Below are positions 33,443 to 42,950 of a stretch of DNA of 64,000 nt, piece by piece. The notes under the pieces were generated by a model. It saw nothing but the letters and a program-made list of their open reading frames with translations, was not told the origin of the DNA and did not search any database. How positions within the stretch are numbered: position 1 is the stretch's first letter; the number at the start of each line of letters is the position of its first letter. The DNA comes from Psychromicrobium lacuslunae. Its GTDB lineage: Bacteria > Actinomycetota > Actinomycetes > Actinomycetales > Micrococcaceae. The stretch lies in assembly GCF_000950575.1 (NCBI RefSeq), contig NZ_CP011005.1, positions 1,178,001 through 1,242,000 of the forward strand. The letters are read 5' to 3'. The position numbers were made by a program, and so were the translations under genes.

Positions 33443-35007
33443 GCCGTGCCCTCCAGATCTGCGACGATGGCGTCGATGGAGGTGCGGAGCTCGGCCTGGC
33501 GGGCGACGATGCTGGCGATCTCGGCGTTAAGTTCCGTGATGTCGACGATCTCGCGGGTGTCTTCAGCTTCAACATACGAGGAGACGGCGATGTTGTAATC
33601 GTTGGCCGTGATGCCTTCGTTCGACACGAGGGTGGCGACGTGGTCGACACTTTCCCGGGCGGTGAAGGTGTCGAGGATGTGCTGCTGGTTGACCTCGGTG
33701 AGCTTGTTCTTGTTGCCGGTGCGTTTGAACTGGTCTGAAGCGTCGATGAAGAGTACTGCGTTGTCGGTCTTGGATTTCTTGAGCACGATGATGCAGGTGG
33801 CAATCGTGGTGCCGAAGAACAGATCCGGTGGGAGCTGGATGACGGCGTCAACGTAGTTGTTGTCGATGAGGTACTTGCGGATCTTCCGTTCCGCGCCGCC
33901 TCGGTAGAGCACACCAGGGAACTCGACAATGGCCGCGGTCCCGTTGACGGCGAGCCACGACAGGATGTGCATCGTGAAGGCGAGGTCGGCCTTCGACTTC
34001 GGTGCGAGCACACCAGCGGGGGCGAAGCGCGGGTCGTTGATCAGCAGCGGGTTGGCGTCGCCGTCCCACTTGATCGAGTAGGGCGGGTTGGAGACGATCG
34101 CTTCGAACGGTTCGTCATCCCAGTGGGCTGGGTCGGTGAGGGTGTCTCCGTGGGCGATGTTGAACTTCTCGTAGTTCACGTCGTGCAGGAACATGTTGAT
34201 TCTGGCAAGGTTGTAGGTGGTCAGGTTGATCTCCTGACCGTAGAAGCCCTGTCGCACGTTTTCTTTGCCGAGGACTTTCGCGAACTTCAGCAGCAGTGAT
34301 CCGGATCCGACGGCGGGGTCGTAGACCTTGTTCACCTGGGTCTTACCAGCCACGGTGATGCGGGCGAGGAGCTCTGAGACTTCCTGGGGTGTGTAGTACT
34401 CGCCACCGGACTTGCCCGCGCTGGAGGCATACATCTGCATGAGGTACTCGTAGGCGTCACCGAACAGGTCGATCGAGTTATCCTCGAAGTTCCCCAGCGG
34501 CAGGTCACCAATCGCATCCAGCAGTTTCACGAGCTTCTCGTTGCGCTTAGCGACCGTGTTACCGAGCTTGGAACTGTTGACATCGAGGTCGTCGAACAGG
34601 CCTTTGAGGTCATCCTCAGCATCGGTGCCGACGGCGGAGCCTTCGATGTTCTTGAAGACACGAGCGAGGGTCTCGTTCAGGTTGGCGTCGTTCGCGGCGC
34701 GCTTGCGGACGTTCTGGAACAGCTCGGAGGGGAGGATGTAAAATCCCTTTTCCGCCACAGTCACATCTCGCGCTACCTCTGCAATAGAATCTGACAATGT
34801 GGCGTAACCGAATCCTGTTTCGCCTGCCTCGTGTTCTCCGTTATTGATATATGCGGTGAGATTCTCGGAAATGAATCGATAAAAAAGAATGCCAAGTACA
34901 TAGCTCTTGAAATCCCACCCGTCGACACTGCCCCGCAAGTCATTGGCGATCCGCCAAATCGTCTTGTGCAATTCTGCTCGTTGTGTCTCTTTGGTCGTGG
35001 GGGTCAT
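33439..35007 (-). CDS. hsdM: Type I restriction-modification, N6-adenine methyltransferase subunit
   Basis: 522 residues. The HsdM N-terminal helical domain is followed by the methylase fold with the SAM motif DPAVGSGSLLL (230-240) and the catalytic motif SNPPYS (306-311). It methylates adenine in the recognition site in complex with HsdS. The ATG at 35007 has an AGGAGA site 7 bases upstream; the open frame extends 40 codons further but without family similarity. First gene of the island operon; hsdM-hsdS-ATPase-hsdR are joined by overlaps of 4 bases or none, so they are one transcript. Confidence 0.95.
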   Translation of the reverse strand: MTPTTKETQRAELHKTIWRIANDLRGSVDGWDFKSYVLGILFYRFISENLTAYINNGEHEAGETGFGYATLSDSIAEVARDVTVAEKGFYILPSELFQNVRKRAANDANLNETLARVFKNIEGSAVGTDAEDDLKGLFDDLDVNSSKLGNTVAKRNEKLVKLLDAIGDLPLGNFEDNSIDLFGDAYEYLMQMYASSAGKSGGEYYTPQEVSELLARITVAGKTQVNKVYDPAVGSGSLLLKFAKVLGKENVRQGFYGQEINLTTYNLARINMFLHDVNYEKFNIAHGDTLTDPAHWDDEPFEAIVSNPPYSIKWDGDANPLLINDPRFAPAGVLAPKSKADLAFTMHILSWLAVNGTAAIVEFPGVLYRGGAERKIRKYLIDNNYVDAVIQLPPDLFFGTTIATCIIVLKKSKTDNAVLFIDASDQFKRTGNKNKLTEVNQQHILDTFTARESVDHVATLVSNEGITANDYNIAVSSYVEAEDTREIVDITELNAEIASIVARQAELRTSIDAIVADLEGTA

Positions 35008-35125
35008 ATCTCGTCTCCTGCGCTTATGCGCGCCGATCATCTCGCTTGACTTCGTCGTCTTCCACACTATCCGGGAGCTATGACAGAGAGGAGTATCCCA
35101 CGCAATAAGAATTTCAGAGTTGCAC

Positions 35126-35161
35126 AAAAAGAGAGGACCTACCGAAACGGTATGTCCTCTC
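35126..35161 (-). terminator. Rho-independent terminator of tRNA-Ala
   Basis: An 8-bp stem (35131-35138 with 35154-35161), one mismatch, a 5-bp inner stem and an AAA loop. On the minus strand it is followed by TTTTT (35126-35130). It lies 7 bases past the mature tRNA end and inside the island boundary, so the island brought its own terminator when it replaced the tRNA end. Confidence 0.85.
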
Positions 35162-35167
35162 TAAAAT

Positions 35168-35184
35168 GTGGAGCTGAGGGGACT
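35168..35184. repeat. att-like direct repeat, right copy (tRNA 3' end)
   Basis: Same 17 bases as 24769-24785. Covers the discriminator base, the 3' acceptor strand and part of the T arm of tRNA-Ala, with one base beyond. Confidence 0.78.
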
Positions 35185-35241
35185 CGAACCCCTGACCCCC
35201 TGCATGCCATGCAGGTGCGCTACCAGCTGCGCCACAGCCCC
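35169..35241 (-). tRNA. tRNA-Ala (anticodon GGC)
   Basis: 73 bases fold as a complete cloverleaf. The acceptor stem is GGGGCTG with CAGCTCC and holds the G3-U70 wobble pair that marks alanine tRNA. The anticodon stem CCTGC/GCAGG carries the loop ATGGCAT (anticodon GGC), the T arm reads GGTTCGAGTCCCC, and the discriminator is A. CCA is not encoded. It is the integration target of the island. Confidence 0.97.
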
Positions 35242-35292
35242 AAGTTGCCGAAGCAACTTGTCTATCTTAGAACAGCATTTTCAGCTTGCCAA
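35241..35292 (-). promoter_or_regulatory. tRNA-Ala promoter and 5' leader hairpin
   Basis: TTGGCA (35287-35292), 17 bases and TAAGAT (35264-35269) form a strong minus-strand promoter. Between it and the tRNA lies a perfect 8-bp hairpin (35241-35260) whose loop on the RNA is UUCG, ending right at the mature tRNA 5' end. Confidence 0.75.
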
Positions 35293-35384
35293 ATCGGCCA
35301 CGCCCCGGGCCCTGAGCCGGTCTCGAAGACACGATGATGGCTCTGGCTGGGCCATCAGGAAGCTACTGCCGACCGCTCTGAATC

Positions 35385-36023
35385 TCAGCCTTCCTGGAGT
35401 ACCACCGGTTCCGGAAGTGAACCGGCGTTATGCTCGGTCAATCGCCAGCGCAACGGGCCCTGGTGCTCTTCAAGCACCGACCATTGGCAATTTGCCGCAC
35501 CGGAGAGCACACCCCAGAAATCAGTGGGTAGCTGCAGCAGCGCGGAAAGCCCGGAACGGATTGCGCCACCGTGGGTGACCACAATAAGCAATTCCTCGGC
35601 GGCTAAGCCCGCAACCGCCTCATTAACCGCAGCCGACACTCTGGCACCCACTTCAAGCCGGGTCTCACCGCCGCCCGGCCGGACGTCGACCGCGCCGGTC
35701 TTCCAGGCTTGAGACTCCTGAGGGAACTGCGCGTCGATCTGCGCGAAGCTCAGACCTTCCCAACTCCCGGCATAGGTCTCACGCAGCCGCGCATCAGTAT
35801 GCGGCGTCAGGGAGGTTGCAGCCGCCAAATAACCGGCAGTCTGCTGGGTGCGTTGCAGATCCGAACTCAGGATGGCCGTCGGCGCTAAGCTGGCGAGCAG
35901 CTTAGCAGCACGTCGGGCCTGTTCATGACCCACCTCGTCAAGGGCGATATCTGTCTGCCCTTGAAACCGTCCCGCCTGGTTCCACGCGGTTTGCCCGTGT
36001 CGCCAGAACAGCACCCGACTCAT
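35385..36023 (-). CDS. Histidine phosphatase family protein (phosphoglycerate-mutase-like)
   Basis: 212 residues with the phosphohistidine motif FWRHGQTAWN at the start and the second catalytic His in THGGAIRSGL. It belongs to the branch of cofactor-dependent mutase / phosphatase proteins that follow rsfS in actinobacteria; the substrate is not defined (often annotated GpgP or CobC-like). The ATG overlaps the rsfS stop as ATGA; an earlier in-frame start would lie inside rsfS. Confidence 0.9.
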   Translation of the reverse strand: MSRVLFWRHGQTAWNQAGRFQGQTDIALDEVGHEQARRAAKLLASLAPTAILSSDLQRTQQTAGYLAAATSLTPHTDARLRETYAGSWEGLSFAQIDAQFPQESQAWKTGAVDVRPGGGETRLEVGARVSAAVNEAVAGLAAEELLIVVTHGGAIRSGLSALLQLPTDFWGVLSGAANCQWSVLEEHQGPLRWRLTEHNAGSLPEPVVLQEG

Positions 36024-36382
36024 GAGTCGAGTTGCAGGTCCACTACCGGGCAGTCTTTCCAAAGCCGATCCAGGGCATAGAAAACCCGATCCTCTTCATG
36101 CTGCACGTGAACCACCACCTCGACATAGTCGAGCAGCACCCAACGCCCCTCCGAGCGCCCCTCCCGGCGCACCGGTCGCAGGTCCCGCTGCAGAAGCTCT
36201 TCCTCAATGCCGTCCACAATGGCATTGACTTGGCGCTCGCTTGAGGCCGAGGCAATCAAGAAAATATCGGTAATGGCCAGCTGATCGCTGACGTCAAGGG
36301 CAACGATGTCTTCGGCTAGTTTTTCCGACGCGGCTTTCGCAGCTGCTCGGACCAAGCTGAGAGAACTCTCGGTGGCAGTCAA
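36020..36382 (-). CDS. rsfS: Ribosome silencing factor
   Basis: A 120-residue RsfS/Iojap protein that binds ribosomal protein L14 and keeps the subunits apart in starved cells. Typical elements are LDVSDQLAITDIFLIASASS and the C-terminal WVLLDYVEVVVHV...RVFYALDRLW. It is in the usual place, downstream of nadD (with one gene between) and coupled to the histidine phosphatase gene. Confidence 0.95.
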   Translation of the reverse strand: MTATESSLSLVRAAAKAASEKLAEDIVALDVSDQLAITDIFLIASASSERQVNAIVDGIEEELLQRDLRPVRREGRSEGRWVLLDYVEVVVHVQHEEDRVFYALDRLWKDCPVVDLQLDS

Positions 36383-36398
36383 TGTGCTCCTACTCGGC

Positions 36399-37841
36399 TC
36401 ATCGAGCCATGGTTGAGATGATCATGATTAATCCTGCAATCAAAGCCCCGCCGCAAACAATACCGGCGCCCCATTGCCACAGTCTGGTCCGTCGAATCCT
36501 ACCAAGACCAGCGGTGACCGCGTCCAGCGGTTCCAAGCCGTGCGCACTATTAGCGGGCATTGGCACCGCCTCTGCTTCCGCCTCACCTGTCCCCTGCGGG
36601 CGAGTACGCAGTTGCGCCACTTCCTCGGCCCGACGCAACACCTGCCCAGGAGAACCCAGATTCACCGGCCCGGTGGGCTGCGCGCTGAGCTGGCTGGCGG
36701 CGCCCCGCGGCGGAACCGAGGGCGGTTTGATCGGGCGCGGCAAAGCGGTGGCAGCCTGCGGGGCTACAACCGGGACGTGAGAAGTCGTCGGCGGCCTGAG
36801 TACCGGTCGCTCCACCCCCGGTACTTTAACGAACTGCAGCGGGGTGACCATCGCCAGATTATGCGCCGTGGTTGGGTCATTGAGTTGCTGTCGCGCGCCC
36901 GCGCTCTCCTCGGCCAGCTTAGCTCGCGCCTGCGCACGTTCATTGAGAATAGCCGCGCGTTCCGCCAGAGCCTTCTGCTGTGCCAGTAGCTCGACGTCGA
37001 CTTTAAGCGGGTCCTCCACCGGCGGCAGGGAGCCGGTGTGTTCCATGGCAGCGGCAACGAGTTGCTCCCGGGCGAGCTGTTGCTCACGGGCCAATTGCTC
37101 ATTGCTGTACGCAGCCTGCAATGACTCTTCACGAGCTGCCAATGCGGCGCTGATGCTCAGTTCCGGCTGCTCTGCTTCGCCGGCAGTGGTGGGCAAGGAC
37201 GCAGCACCCGGCTGCGTCGACGACGTTTCGGTCGCCGGATGACTGCCGCTAGAGGGAACAACAGGTTGTGCATTGGTGATCGGAGCCCGATCAGCTTCCA
37301 GCATTTGCTGACGCAACAATCGCCTGGAGGGCAACGGCTCGGCTGGCTTCGCCTCCTCAGCAACCTCCCGGTAGGCTCGCAATGCCGCCCGATCTCTGGC
37401 ACGCACCTGGGATCGACGTTCAGGACGCCGCTCACCCTGCGCATCGGGTGGTGCGGCTAAGGCCCGCCGGGAGTGTGAAGCAACGGCGCTCGGCTCTTCC
37501 TTGCCAGCTTGCTGCTCAGTCGACGCTGGTGGTGACGAGGAGATCGCCTGAGGGGTTACTTCCGCGGGGGTCTGATCGGCTAAAGCGGCCAGCCGCGCAC
37601 GTTCGGCCGCTCTCAGCGCCTGCCGGGTCTGTTGTCCAGGTGCGGAATGTGCGCCCGGTTGTCGGCTTGGCGGATCTTGCTCTGGTAGCTGCTCGACGTC
37701 CGCCGCAGATGTTGACGATGACGACAGCAGCGGCACCGAAGGGTACTCACTTTCGGCGGCTTCTTGCGCCCCCGAGTCGGTGAGACCCTGGTGGCGCCGT
37801 AGCTCTCTACGGCTGCGAGGCTGCTCGGCGTCCTGACTCAT
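36399..37841 (-). CDS. Long low-complexity protein with C-terminal membrane anchor
   Basis: 480 residues. It begins with a charged RSRRELRRHQ segment and continues with about 430 residues rich in Ala, Glu, Gln, Pro and Arg, including a likely coiled coil (about 230-310: EQLAREQQLAREQLVAAAME). It ends with one membrane helix (WGAGIVCGGALIAGLIMIIS). This suggests a cytoplasmic, largely disordered protein held in the membrane by its tail. It lies between nadD and rsfS; the family is not recognised and no function is assigned. Confidence 0.7.
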   Translation of the reverse strand: MSQDAEQPRSRRELRRHQGLTDSGAQEAAESEYPSVPLLSSSSTSAADVEQLPEQDPPSRQPGAHSAPGQQTRQALRAAERARLAALADQTPAEVTPQAISSSPPASTEQQAGKEEPSAVASHSRRALAAPPDAQGERRPERRSQVRARDRAALRAYREVAEEAKPAEPLPSRRLLRQQMLEADRAPITNAQPVVPSSGSHPATETSSTQPGAASLPTTAGEAEQPELSISAALAAREESLQAAYSNEQLAREQQLAREQLVAAAMEHTGSLPPVEDPLKVDVELLAQQKALAERAAILNERAQARAKLAEESAGARQQLNDPTTAHNLAMVTPLQFVKVPGVERPVLRPPTTSHVPVVAPQAATALPRPIKPPSVPPRGAASQLSAQPTGPVNLGSPGQVLRRAEEVAQLRTRPQGTGEAEAEAVPMPANSAHGLEPLDAVTAGLGRIRRTRLWQWGAGIVCGGALIAGLIMIISTMAR

Positions 37842-37874
37842 GCTGCGTCTTTCACTGTCCGTTTCCTTGAATCA

Positions 37875-38486
37875 TTACTTATCTTGGTACAGGCCGTACT
37901 TCCCGATGTACTGCACCACACCGTCCGGTACCAGGTACCACACTGGATGATGCGATGCGACCCGATTCCGGCAATCTGTCGAGGAGATCGCCATCGCTGG
38001 CACCTCGAGCAGGCTGACATCCTTACGACCCGCATCATCCAGTACATGCCCCGGCCGAGTGACCCCCACGAAGTGGGCCAAAGACCAAAGCTCATCACTA
38101 TCTTTCCACGACATGATCTGAGCCATAGCGTCCGCGCCGGTAATGAAGAACAAATCTGCCTCTGGGCGCAGCCTTCGCAGGTCTCGAAGCGTGTCGATCG
38201 TGTAGGTCAAGCCTGGTCGCTCGATATCAACTCGGCTCACCGTAAATCGCGGGTTAGCTGCTGTGGCAATGACGGTCATCAGGTAGCGATGCTCAGCTTC
38301 ACTGACTTTTCGGCCGGGATCACTGGTTTTCTGCCAAGGTTGCCCAGTCGGCACAAAAACCACTTCGTCCAGTTCGAATCGAGCGGCAACCTCACTGGCT
38401 GCCACCAGGTGACCGTGATGGATGGGATCGAAGGTGCCACCCATCACACCCAGGCGAAAACGCCGCTTACTCTCCGGCTCACTCAC
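37875..38486 (-). CDS. nadD: Nicotinate-nucleotide adenylyltransferase
   Basis: Makes nicotinate adenine dinucleotide from NaMN and ATP in NAD synthesis. The nucleotide-binding motif [12 protein letters not shown] is near the N-terminus and the ISSTDCRNR motif near the C-terminus. The start is uncertain. The frame is open to an ATG at 38573 (232 residues), but that overlaps the upstream gene by 68 bases. The GTG at 38486 (203 residues) leaves a 19-base gap and gives a usual NadD length, so it is used here. Confidence 0.88.
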   Translation of the reverse strand: MSEPESKRRFRLGVMGGTFDPIHHGHLVAASEVAARFELDEVVFVPTGQPWQKTSDPGRKVSEAEHRYLMTVIATAANPRFTVSRVDIERPGLTYTIDTLRDLRRLRPEADLFFITGADAMAQIMSWKDSDELWSLAHFVGVTRPGHVLDDAGRKDVSLLEVPAMAISSTDCRNRVASHHPVWYLVPDGVVQYIGKYGLYQDK

Positions 38487-38505
38487 CTCACGCACCGGAA
38501 GCAGT

Positions 38506-38754
38506 TCAGCGATGGGAGGCCGTCCTGCCCTGACCGTGGTCGTGCTTATTGGTGTGCTGCTTATTGGGGTCAATAGTCTCTTCTACCGCTTCATGACGAT
38601 TCCCAAGGTTGGTGAAGGAAACCGTGATCAGCATCAGGATCAGCAAGATCGCAAAGATCGACACACCGAACATCCAGAACGGCATGAACAGTTCAGCGGG
38701 TGCTTCGTGTTCAGCGACGACGATGGTTGCGGCTCCGGCCAACTGGCTCAGCAT
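38506..38754 (-). CDS. Small membrane protein upstream of nadD
   Basis: 82 residues: a short N-terminus, one membrane helix (about 22-46, [22 protein letters not shown] reads as its core), and a charged His/Asp-rich tail. AGGAGAACTACC before the ATG is a good ribosome site. Small proteins of this type are found upstream of nadD in related actinobacteria; the function is unknown. Confidence 0.75.
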   Translation of the reverse strand: MLSQLAGAATIVVAEHEAPAELFMPFWMFGVSIFAILLILMLITVSFTNLGNRHEAVEETIDPNKQHTNKHDHGQGRTASHR

Positions 38755-38816
38755 GGTAGTTCTCCTATAAATCCTGAAAGGACGACGTTGATGATCTCGA
38801 CTCTATGTTACGCGGC

Positions 38817-40127
38817 TCAGCCGCGTACCTGGCCCTCGCCATGCACAATCCACTTGGTGGTGGTCAATTCACTGAGCCCCATCGGTCCACGCGCGTGCAA
38901 TTTCTGGGTGGAAATACCTACCTCGGCACCGAGCCCCAGCTCACCGCCGTCGGTGAACCTGGTAGATGCATTGACGATCACCGCAGCAGAATCAATCTCC
39001 GCGACGAATCGCTCGGTATTGCTCAGGTCATTGGAAAGTATTGCCTCGGTGTGCCCAGTGCTCCAACGCCGAATATGGCTAATGGCTTGGTCCATCGAGT
39101 CAACCATGCCGACGGCGAGATCCAGGTCCATATACTCAGTGGCCCAGTCTTCATCGGTAGCTTCGGTGGCAACAAGACCGGTCGGCAACTCGGCAAGCAC
39201 TCGGGAATCCGCGTGCAAGCGAACCCCGGCCTCGGCGAGTGCCTTGAGCACCTCGCTCAGGCCAGAGAATTTTTGATGCACCAGCAGGGTCTCCACGGTG
39301 TTGCAGACGCTGGGGCGTTGAGTCTTTGAATTCAGTACGATCTCGACCGCCGAATTGACCGAAGCAGATTCATCAAGATAGATATGTACATTGCCCTCGC
39401 CGGTTTCAATCACCGGGACGGAAGACTCGTTCACCACGGTCTGGATGAGTTCATGTCCGCCGCGCGGGATCAGTACATCCACTCGGCCGCGAGCCTTCAT
39501 CAGCACGGCAGCACCGGCTCGCCCATAGTGATCAACACTCTGCACCAAATCGGCGGGTAGCCCAACCGTTTCAAGCGCATCACGGATCACCGAAAGTAAC
39601 TCACTATTGGTTTGGGCGACGGCGCTACCACCGCGCAAAATCACCGCATTACCGCTTTTCAAGGCTAATCCGGCGATGTCGATGGTGACGTTCGGCCGGG
39701 CCTCGTAAATCGCGGCCACCACCCCCATAGGAACCTGCACTTGGCGCAGCCGCAAACCATTCGGAAGCGTCTGACCACGCACCACGGTGCCAACCGGATC
39801 CGGCAGTGACGCCAGGTTGTGCAGCGCGGCAATGAGCTGATCGATGCGTGCCGGAGTCAGCTTCATTCGGTCCTGCAGTGCAGCGGCGAGCTGTTCAGCG
39901 CGGGCCAGTTCTAGGTCGCGGGCATTCGCCTCAAGTAAGCCCGGCTGATGTGCTTTAAGCGCCTCAGCGATGGCCAGCAGCGCGCGATCCTTCCATGCAC
40001 GATTGGCCCGGGCGAGCTTTCTGGAAGCGGCACGCGAACGATCAGCTATCGCATGCACAGCGCTCTGAATCTGATCCGCCGAAGCCTCGCTTCGGGCCGT
40101 TTCGGTCTCGCTTACCAGCTCTGTCAT
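38817..40127 (-). CDS. proA: Glutamate-5-semialdehyde dehydrogenase (gamma-glutamyl phosphate reductase)
   Basis: A 436-residue NADPH-dependent enzyme, second step of proline synthesis. The catalytic cysteine is in SVCNTVETLLVH; the GGSAVAQTN and LIPRGGHELIQTV blocks are typical. It follows proB by 40 bases and uses its unstable product, so the pair act together. Confidence 0.95.
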   Translation of the reverse strand: MTELVSETETARSEASADQIQSAVHAIADRSRAASRKLARANRAWKDRALLAIAEALKAHQPGLLEANARDLELARAEQLAAALQDRMKLTPARIDQLIAALHNLASLPDPVGTVVRGQTLPNGLRLRQVQVPMGVVAAIYEARPNVTIDIAGLALKSGNAVILRGGSAVAQTNSELLSVIRDALETVGLPADLVQSVDHYGRAGAAVLMKARGRVDVLIPRGGHELIQTVVNESSVPVIETGEGNVHIYLDESASVNSAVEIVLNSKTQRPSVCNTVETLLVHQKFSGLSEVLKALAEAGVRLHADSRVLAELPTGLVATEATDEDWATEYMDLDLAVGMVDSMDQAISHIRRWSTGHTEAILSNDLSNTERFVAEIDSAAVIVNASTRFTDGGELGLGAEVGISTQKLHARGPMGLSELTTTKWIVHGEGQVRG

Positions 40128-40167
40128 GCGCCTATTCTAGCTGTGATACCGAGCGGGTTTGGAAATT

Positions 40168-41292
40168 TTAGAGCAATACCAGGTCATCGACATGGACCAC
40201 TTCGCGTAAATAGTCACTGCCAAGTTCCGCCGCTAGTTCCTTAGTGCGTCGGCCCAGCATTTGCGGTAGTTCTGAGGCTTCATAATTGACCAGTCCCCGG
40301 GCGAAGGCTCGGCCCTGCAAATCCAGTAGTTCGACCGCATCACCGGCTTCAAAATCCCCCGAGATCGCTTTGATTCCGGCCGGCAGCAGGGACTTATGCC
40401 GTTCCCTGATCGCCCGCACCGCACCGTCATCGAGTGTCAGGGTGCCATGAGTACTGGCCAGGTGCGCGAGCCAGAGCAATCTGATCGGACGGCGCACACC
40501 ATGCATGCTGAACCAGGTGCCGACATGCTCACCGGCCAGCGCCGCGGCAGCCTGGGCCGTGGAGGTGATCAGCGCGGGGGTGCCGAAGCCAGCCGCAATG
40601 CTGGCTGCTTGAACTTTAGTTGCCATCCCGCCAGTCCCCAGACCAGCGGCTCCGGTGCTGCCAATGCTCAGTGACTCCAGTTCGGCGGGCTCGGAGATCT
40701 CGGCAATCCGCTGGCCGCCCTGCCCGGGCGGGGCGTCGTAAAGCGCGTCGACATCGGAGAGCAGCAGCATCGCGTCGGCCTTGACTAAATGCGCAACCAG
40801 CGCGGCTAAGCGATCATTGTCGCCAAAACGGATCTCATGGGTGGCGACCGTGTCGTTTTCGTTCACGATCGGCAGCACACCAAGGTTCAGCAGGCGTTCC
40901 AAAGCCCGGTAGGCGTTGGCGTACTGAGTTCTGCGGGTCAAATCATCGGCGGTGAGCAACACTTGGCTGACGGTTACTCCATGCGCCGCAAAGGCCTCGG
41001 TGTACCGAGCCATCAGCAGGCCTTGGCCAACGCTGGCCGCGGACTGTTGGGTCGCCAGATCTTTTGGACGCCGGGACAGCCCTAACGGTGCCAAACCGGC
41101 GGCAATGGCACCTGAAGAAACCAGAATAACCTCGGTACCGCGATTCCTGCGTTCCGCCAGCACATCGACCAGCGCGCCCAGCGCCTGTTCAGAAAGCCCG
41201 CCGTTGAGCGAAGTCAGCGAAGAAGAACCGACCTTGACAACAATCCGCGATGCCGTCGCGAGCGTGCTGCGACCGCCCTCCTGGCTAGCCAT
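40168..41292 (-). CDS. proB: Glutamate 5-kinase
   Basis: A 374-residue enzyme with an amino-acid-kinase domain ([11 protein letters not shown] at the start, [40 protein letters not shown]) and a C-terminal PUA domain (about 280-370). First step of proline synthesis, normally inhibited by proline. The first of two adjacent ATGs is at 41295; both overlap the end of obgE. The frame stays open far into obgE, but that part is not proB. Confidence 0.93.
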   Translation of the reverse strand: MASQEGGRSTLATASRIVVKVGSSSLTSLNGGLSEQALGALVDVLAERRNRGTEVILVSSGAIAAGLAPLGLSRRPKDLATQQSAASVGQGLLMARYTEAFAAHGVTVSQVLLTADDLTRRTQYANAYRALERLLNLGVLPIVNENDTVATHEIRFGDNDRLAALVAHLVKADAMLLLSDVDALYDAPPGQGGQRIAEISEPAELESLSIGSTGAAGLGTGGMATKVQAASIAAGFGTPALITSTAQAAAALAGEHVGTWFSMHGVRRPIRLLWLAHLASTHGTLTLDDGAVRAIRERHKSLLPAGIKAISGDFEAGDAVELLDLQGRAFARGLVNYEASELPQMLGRRTKELAAELGSDYLREVVHVDDLVLL

Positions 41293-42874
41293 CATCGCCG
41301 TCGTGGCTCTCGGTCTGCTGCTGCGCCGACCGCCGAGCATCGACCGATTCGGTCCAGATGCCGGCCTTGCGCTCAGATTCCAACTCGGCGCGGGCAGCTG
41401 CTTTGGCGTCCCGTCGATCTTGATATTCCTCGCGCTTCTGGCTGCGCGTTGGGCGGTCGCCGACGTCAGCGAAACGCAAGTCGGTGCCACGCGGACCGGC
41501 CAGCAATTCGGCACCTGTCATCAAAGTGGGCTCCCAGTCGAAGACCACTGAATCTTTGCCGTCCTCGCCGATCACCACGGTATCCCCCGGCTTCGCACCC
41601 TCCTTGAAGAGCTGATCCTCGATACCGAGCTTGGCGAGCCGGTCGGCCAAATAACCGATTGCTTCCTCATTGGTGAAGTCTGTCTGTTTGACCCAGCGCT
41701 CCGGTTTATCCCCGAGCACTCGGTAGAGCGGTTCCAGGTTGCGCTCCTCAGCCCGGATTACGAATTCCTTGCGGTTCACCGCACGGGGCCGCAAGACCTG
41801 GGGGGTTACCGTCGGCGGCGCCACGGTGGCCTGATTTCGCGCTGCGGCAACCAGCTCAGCCATCGCGAAGGAAAGCGGACGCAGGCCCTCGTGGGAGACC
41901 GCCGAGATCTCAAAGACCCGGTAGCCGCGCTCTTCCAAATCCGCACGGACGAAATCGGCCATTTCCTTGCCATCAGGGGTGTCGATCTTATTCAGCGCGA
42001 CCAGCTTAGGCCGCTGATTGAGCGGCACCACCTCGCCGTCCGCACCGGCATAACTCATATCGACGGCATACTTCTCAAGCTCGGCTTCAATAATGGCCAG
42101 ATCGGAAAGCGGATCCCGATCGCTTTCCAAAGTGGCACAATCCAAGACGTGTACCAGCGCCGCGCAACGCTCCACATGGCGGAGGAAGTTATGGCCGAGT
42201 CCCTTGCCTTCCGAAGCGCCTTCGATCAGACCGGGCACGTCGGCAATGGTGAATCGAACGTCACCGGCCTCGACTACGCCGAGGTTCGGCACCAAGGTGG
42301 TGAAAGGATAATCGGCAATTTTGGGCCGTGCCGCGCTCATCGCCGCGATCAGCGAGGACTTACCGGCGGAGGGAAAGCCGACCAGCGCAATATCCGCGAT
42401 GCTTTTCAGTTCCAGCACGATATCGCTGGCATCGCCATCGATACCTAACAGGGCGAAGCCTGGTGCCTTGCGTTTCTGGGAGGAAAGTGAAGCATTGCCC
42501 AAGCCGCCCTGACCACCAGCAGCGGCAATGTACTCAGTGCCTTCGCCCACCAGATCGGCGAGCAATTCGCCATCCTTGGTCTTGATCACGGTGCCGTCCG
42601 GAACTGGCAAAATCAGCGTTTCGCCGTGTTTTCCGGCGCGCCAGTCCCCCATCCCCGGGCCACCGTTTCCAGCGTGCCGGTGCGGTGCATGGTGATAGTC
42701 AAGCAGCGTGGTGGTCTGGTGGGAGACGCGCAGGATCACATCGCCGCCATTACCGCCGTTACCACCATCTGGGCCGCCCAGCGGTTTGAACTTCTCCCGC
42801 TTGACCGAAACACAGCCATGGCCACCAGCTCCGCCCGAGACATGAAGTACTACTCGGTCGACGAAGTTTGCCAC
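41285..42874 (-). CDS. obgE: Obg-family GTPase
   Basis: A 529-residue ribosome-assembly and stress GTPase. The Gly-rich Obg fold (about 1-158, [14 protein letters not shown]) is followed by the GTPase domain ([33 protein letters not shown]), the OCT domain (about 355-435) and an acidic/basic tail. The overlap with proB suggests coupling. A terminator separates it from rpmA, and a small hairpin lies in its own leader. Confidence 0.96.
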   Translation of the reverse strand: MANFVDRVVLHVSGGAGGHGCVSVKREKFKPLGGPDGGNGGNGGDVILRVSHQTTTLLDYHHAPHRHAGNGGPGMGDWRAGKHGETLILPVPDGTVIKTKDGELLADLVGEGTEYIAAAGGQGGLGNASLSSQKRKAPGFALLGIDGDASDIVLELKSIADIALVGFPSAGKSSLIAAMSAARPKIADYPFTTLVPNLGVVEAGDVRFTIADVPGLIEGASEGKGLGHNFLRHVERCAALVHVLDCATLESDRDPLSDLAIIEAELEKYAVDMSYAGADGEVVPLNQRPKLVALNKIDTPDGKEMADFVRADLEERGYRVFEISAVSHEGLRPLSFAMAELVAAARNQATVAPPTVTPQVLRPRAVNRKEFVIRAEERNLEPLYRVLGDKPERWVKQTDFTNEEAIGYLADRLAKLGIEDQLFKEGAKPGDTVVIGEDGKDSVVFDWEPTLMTGAELLAGPRGTDLRFADVGDRPTRSQKREEYQDRRDAKAAARAELESERKAGIWTESVDARRSAQQQTESHDGDDG

Positions 42875-42903
42875 TGGTTCTCCTTAGTGAGAGGCCGGGA
42901 TAG

Positions 42904-42928
42904 AGCACCGATACGCGAACTCGGTGCT
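42904..42928 (-). promoter_or_regulatory. Hairpin in the obgE leader
   Basis: Perfect 8-bp inverted repeat AGCACCGA / TCGGTGCT with a 9-base loop, 30 bases upstream of the obgE ATG. No U-tract, so more likely a leader structure or operator than a terminator. Confidence 0.4.
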
Positions 42929-42950
42929 TTCCATTCTAGATCTTGCTTAA

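Larger units (their letters stand above)
24769..35184. mobile_element. Defence island integrated at tRNA-Ala
   Basis: A 10.4 kb segment bounded by two copies of a 17-bp repeat (24769-24785 and 35168-35184). The right copy is the last 16 bases of a tRNA-Ala gene plus one flanking base. The left copy is an orphan piece of the same tRNA end beside a second terminator hairpin. This is the usual footprint of site-specific integration that rebuilds the tRNA 3' end. Contents: a recombinase remnant, a PHP/AAA gene in two pieces, hsdR, an anticodon-nuclease-like ATPase, hsdS and hsdM. No intact integrase is present, so the element looks immobile now. Confidence 0.75.
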
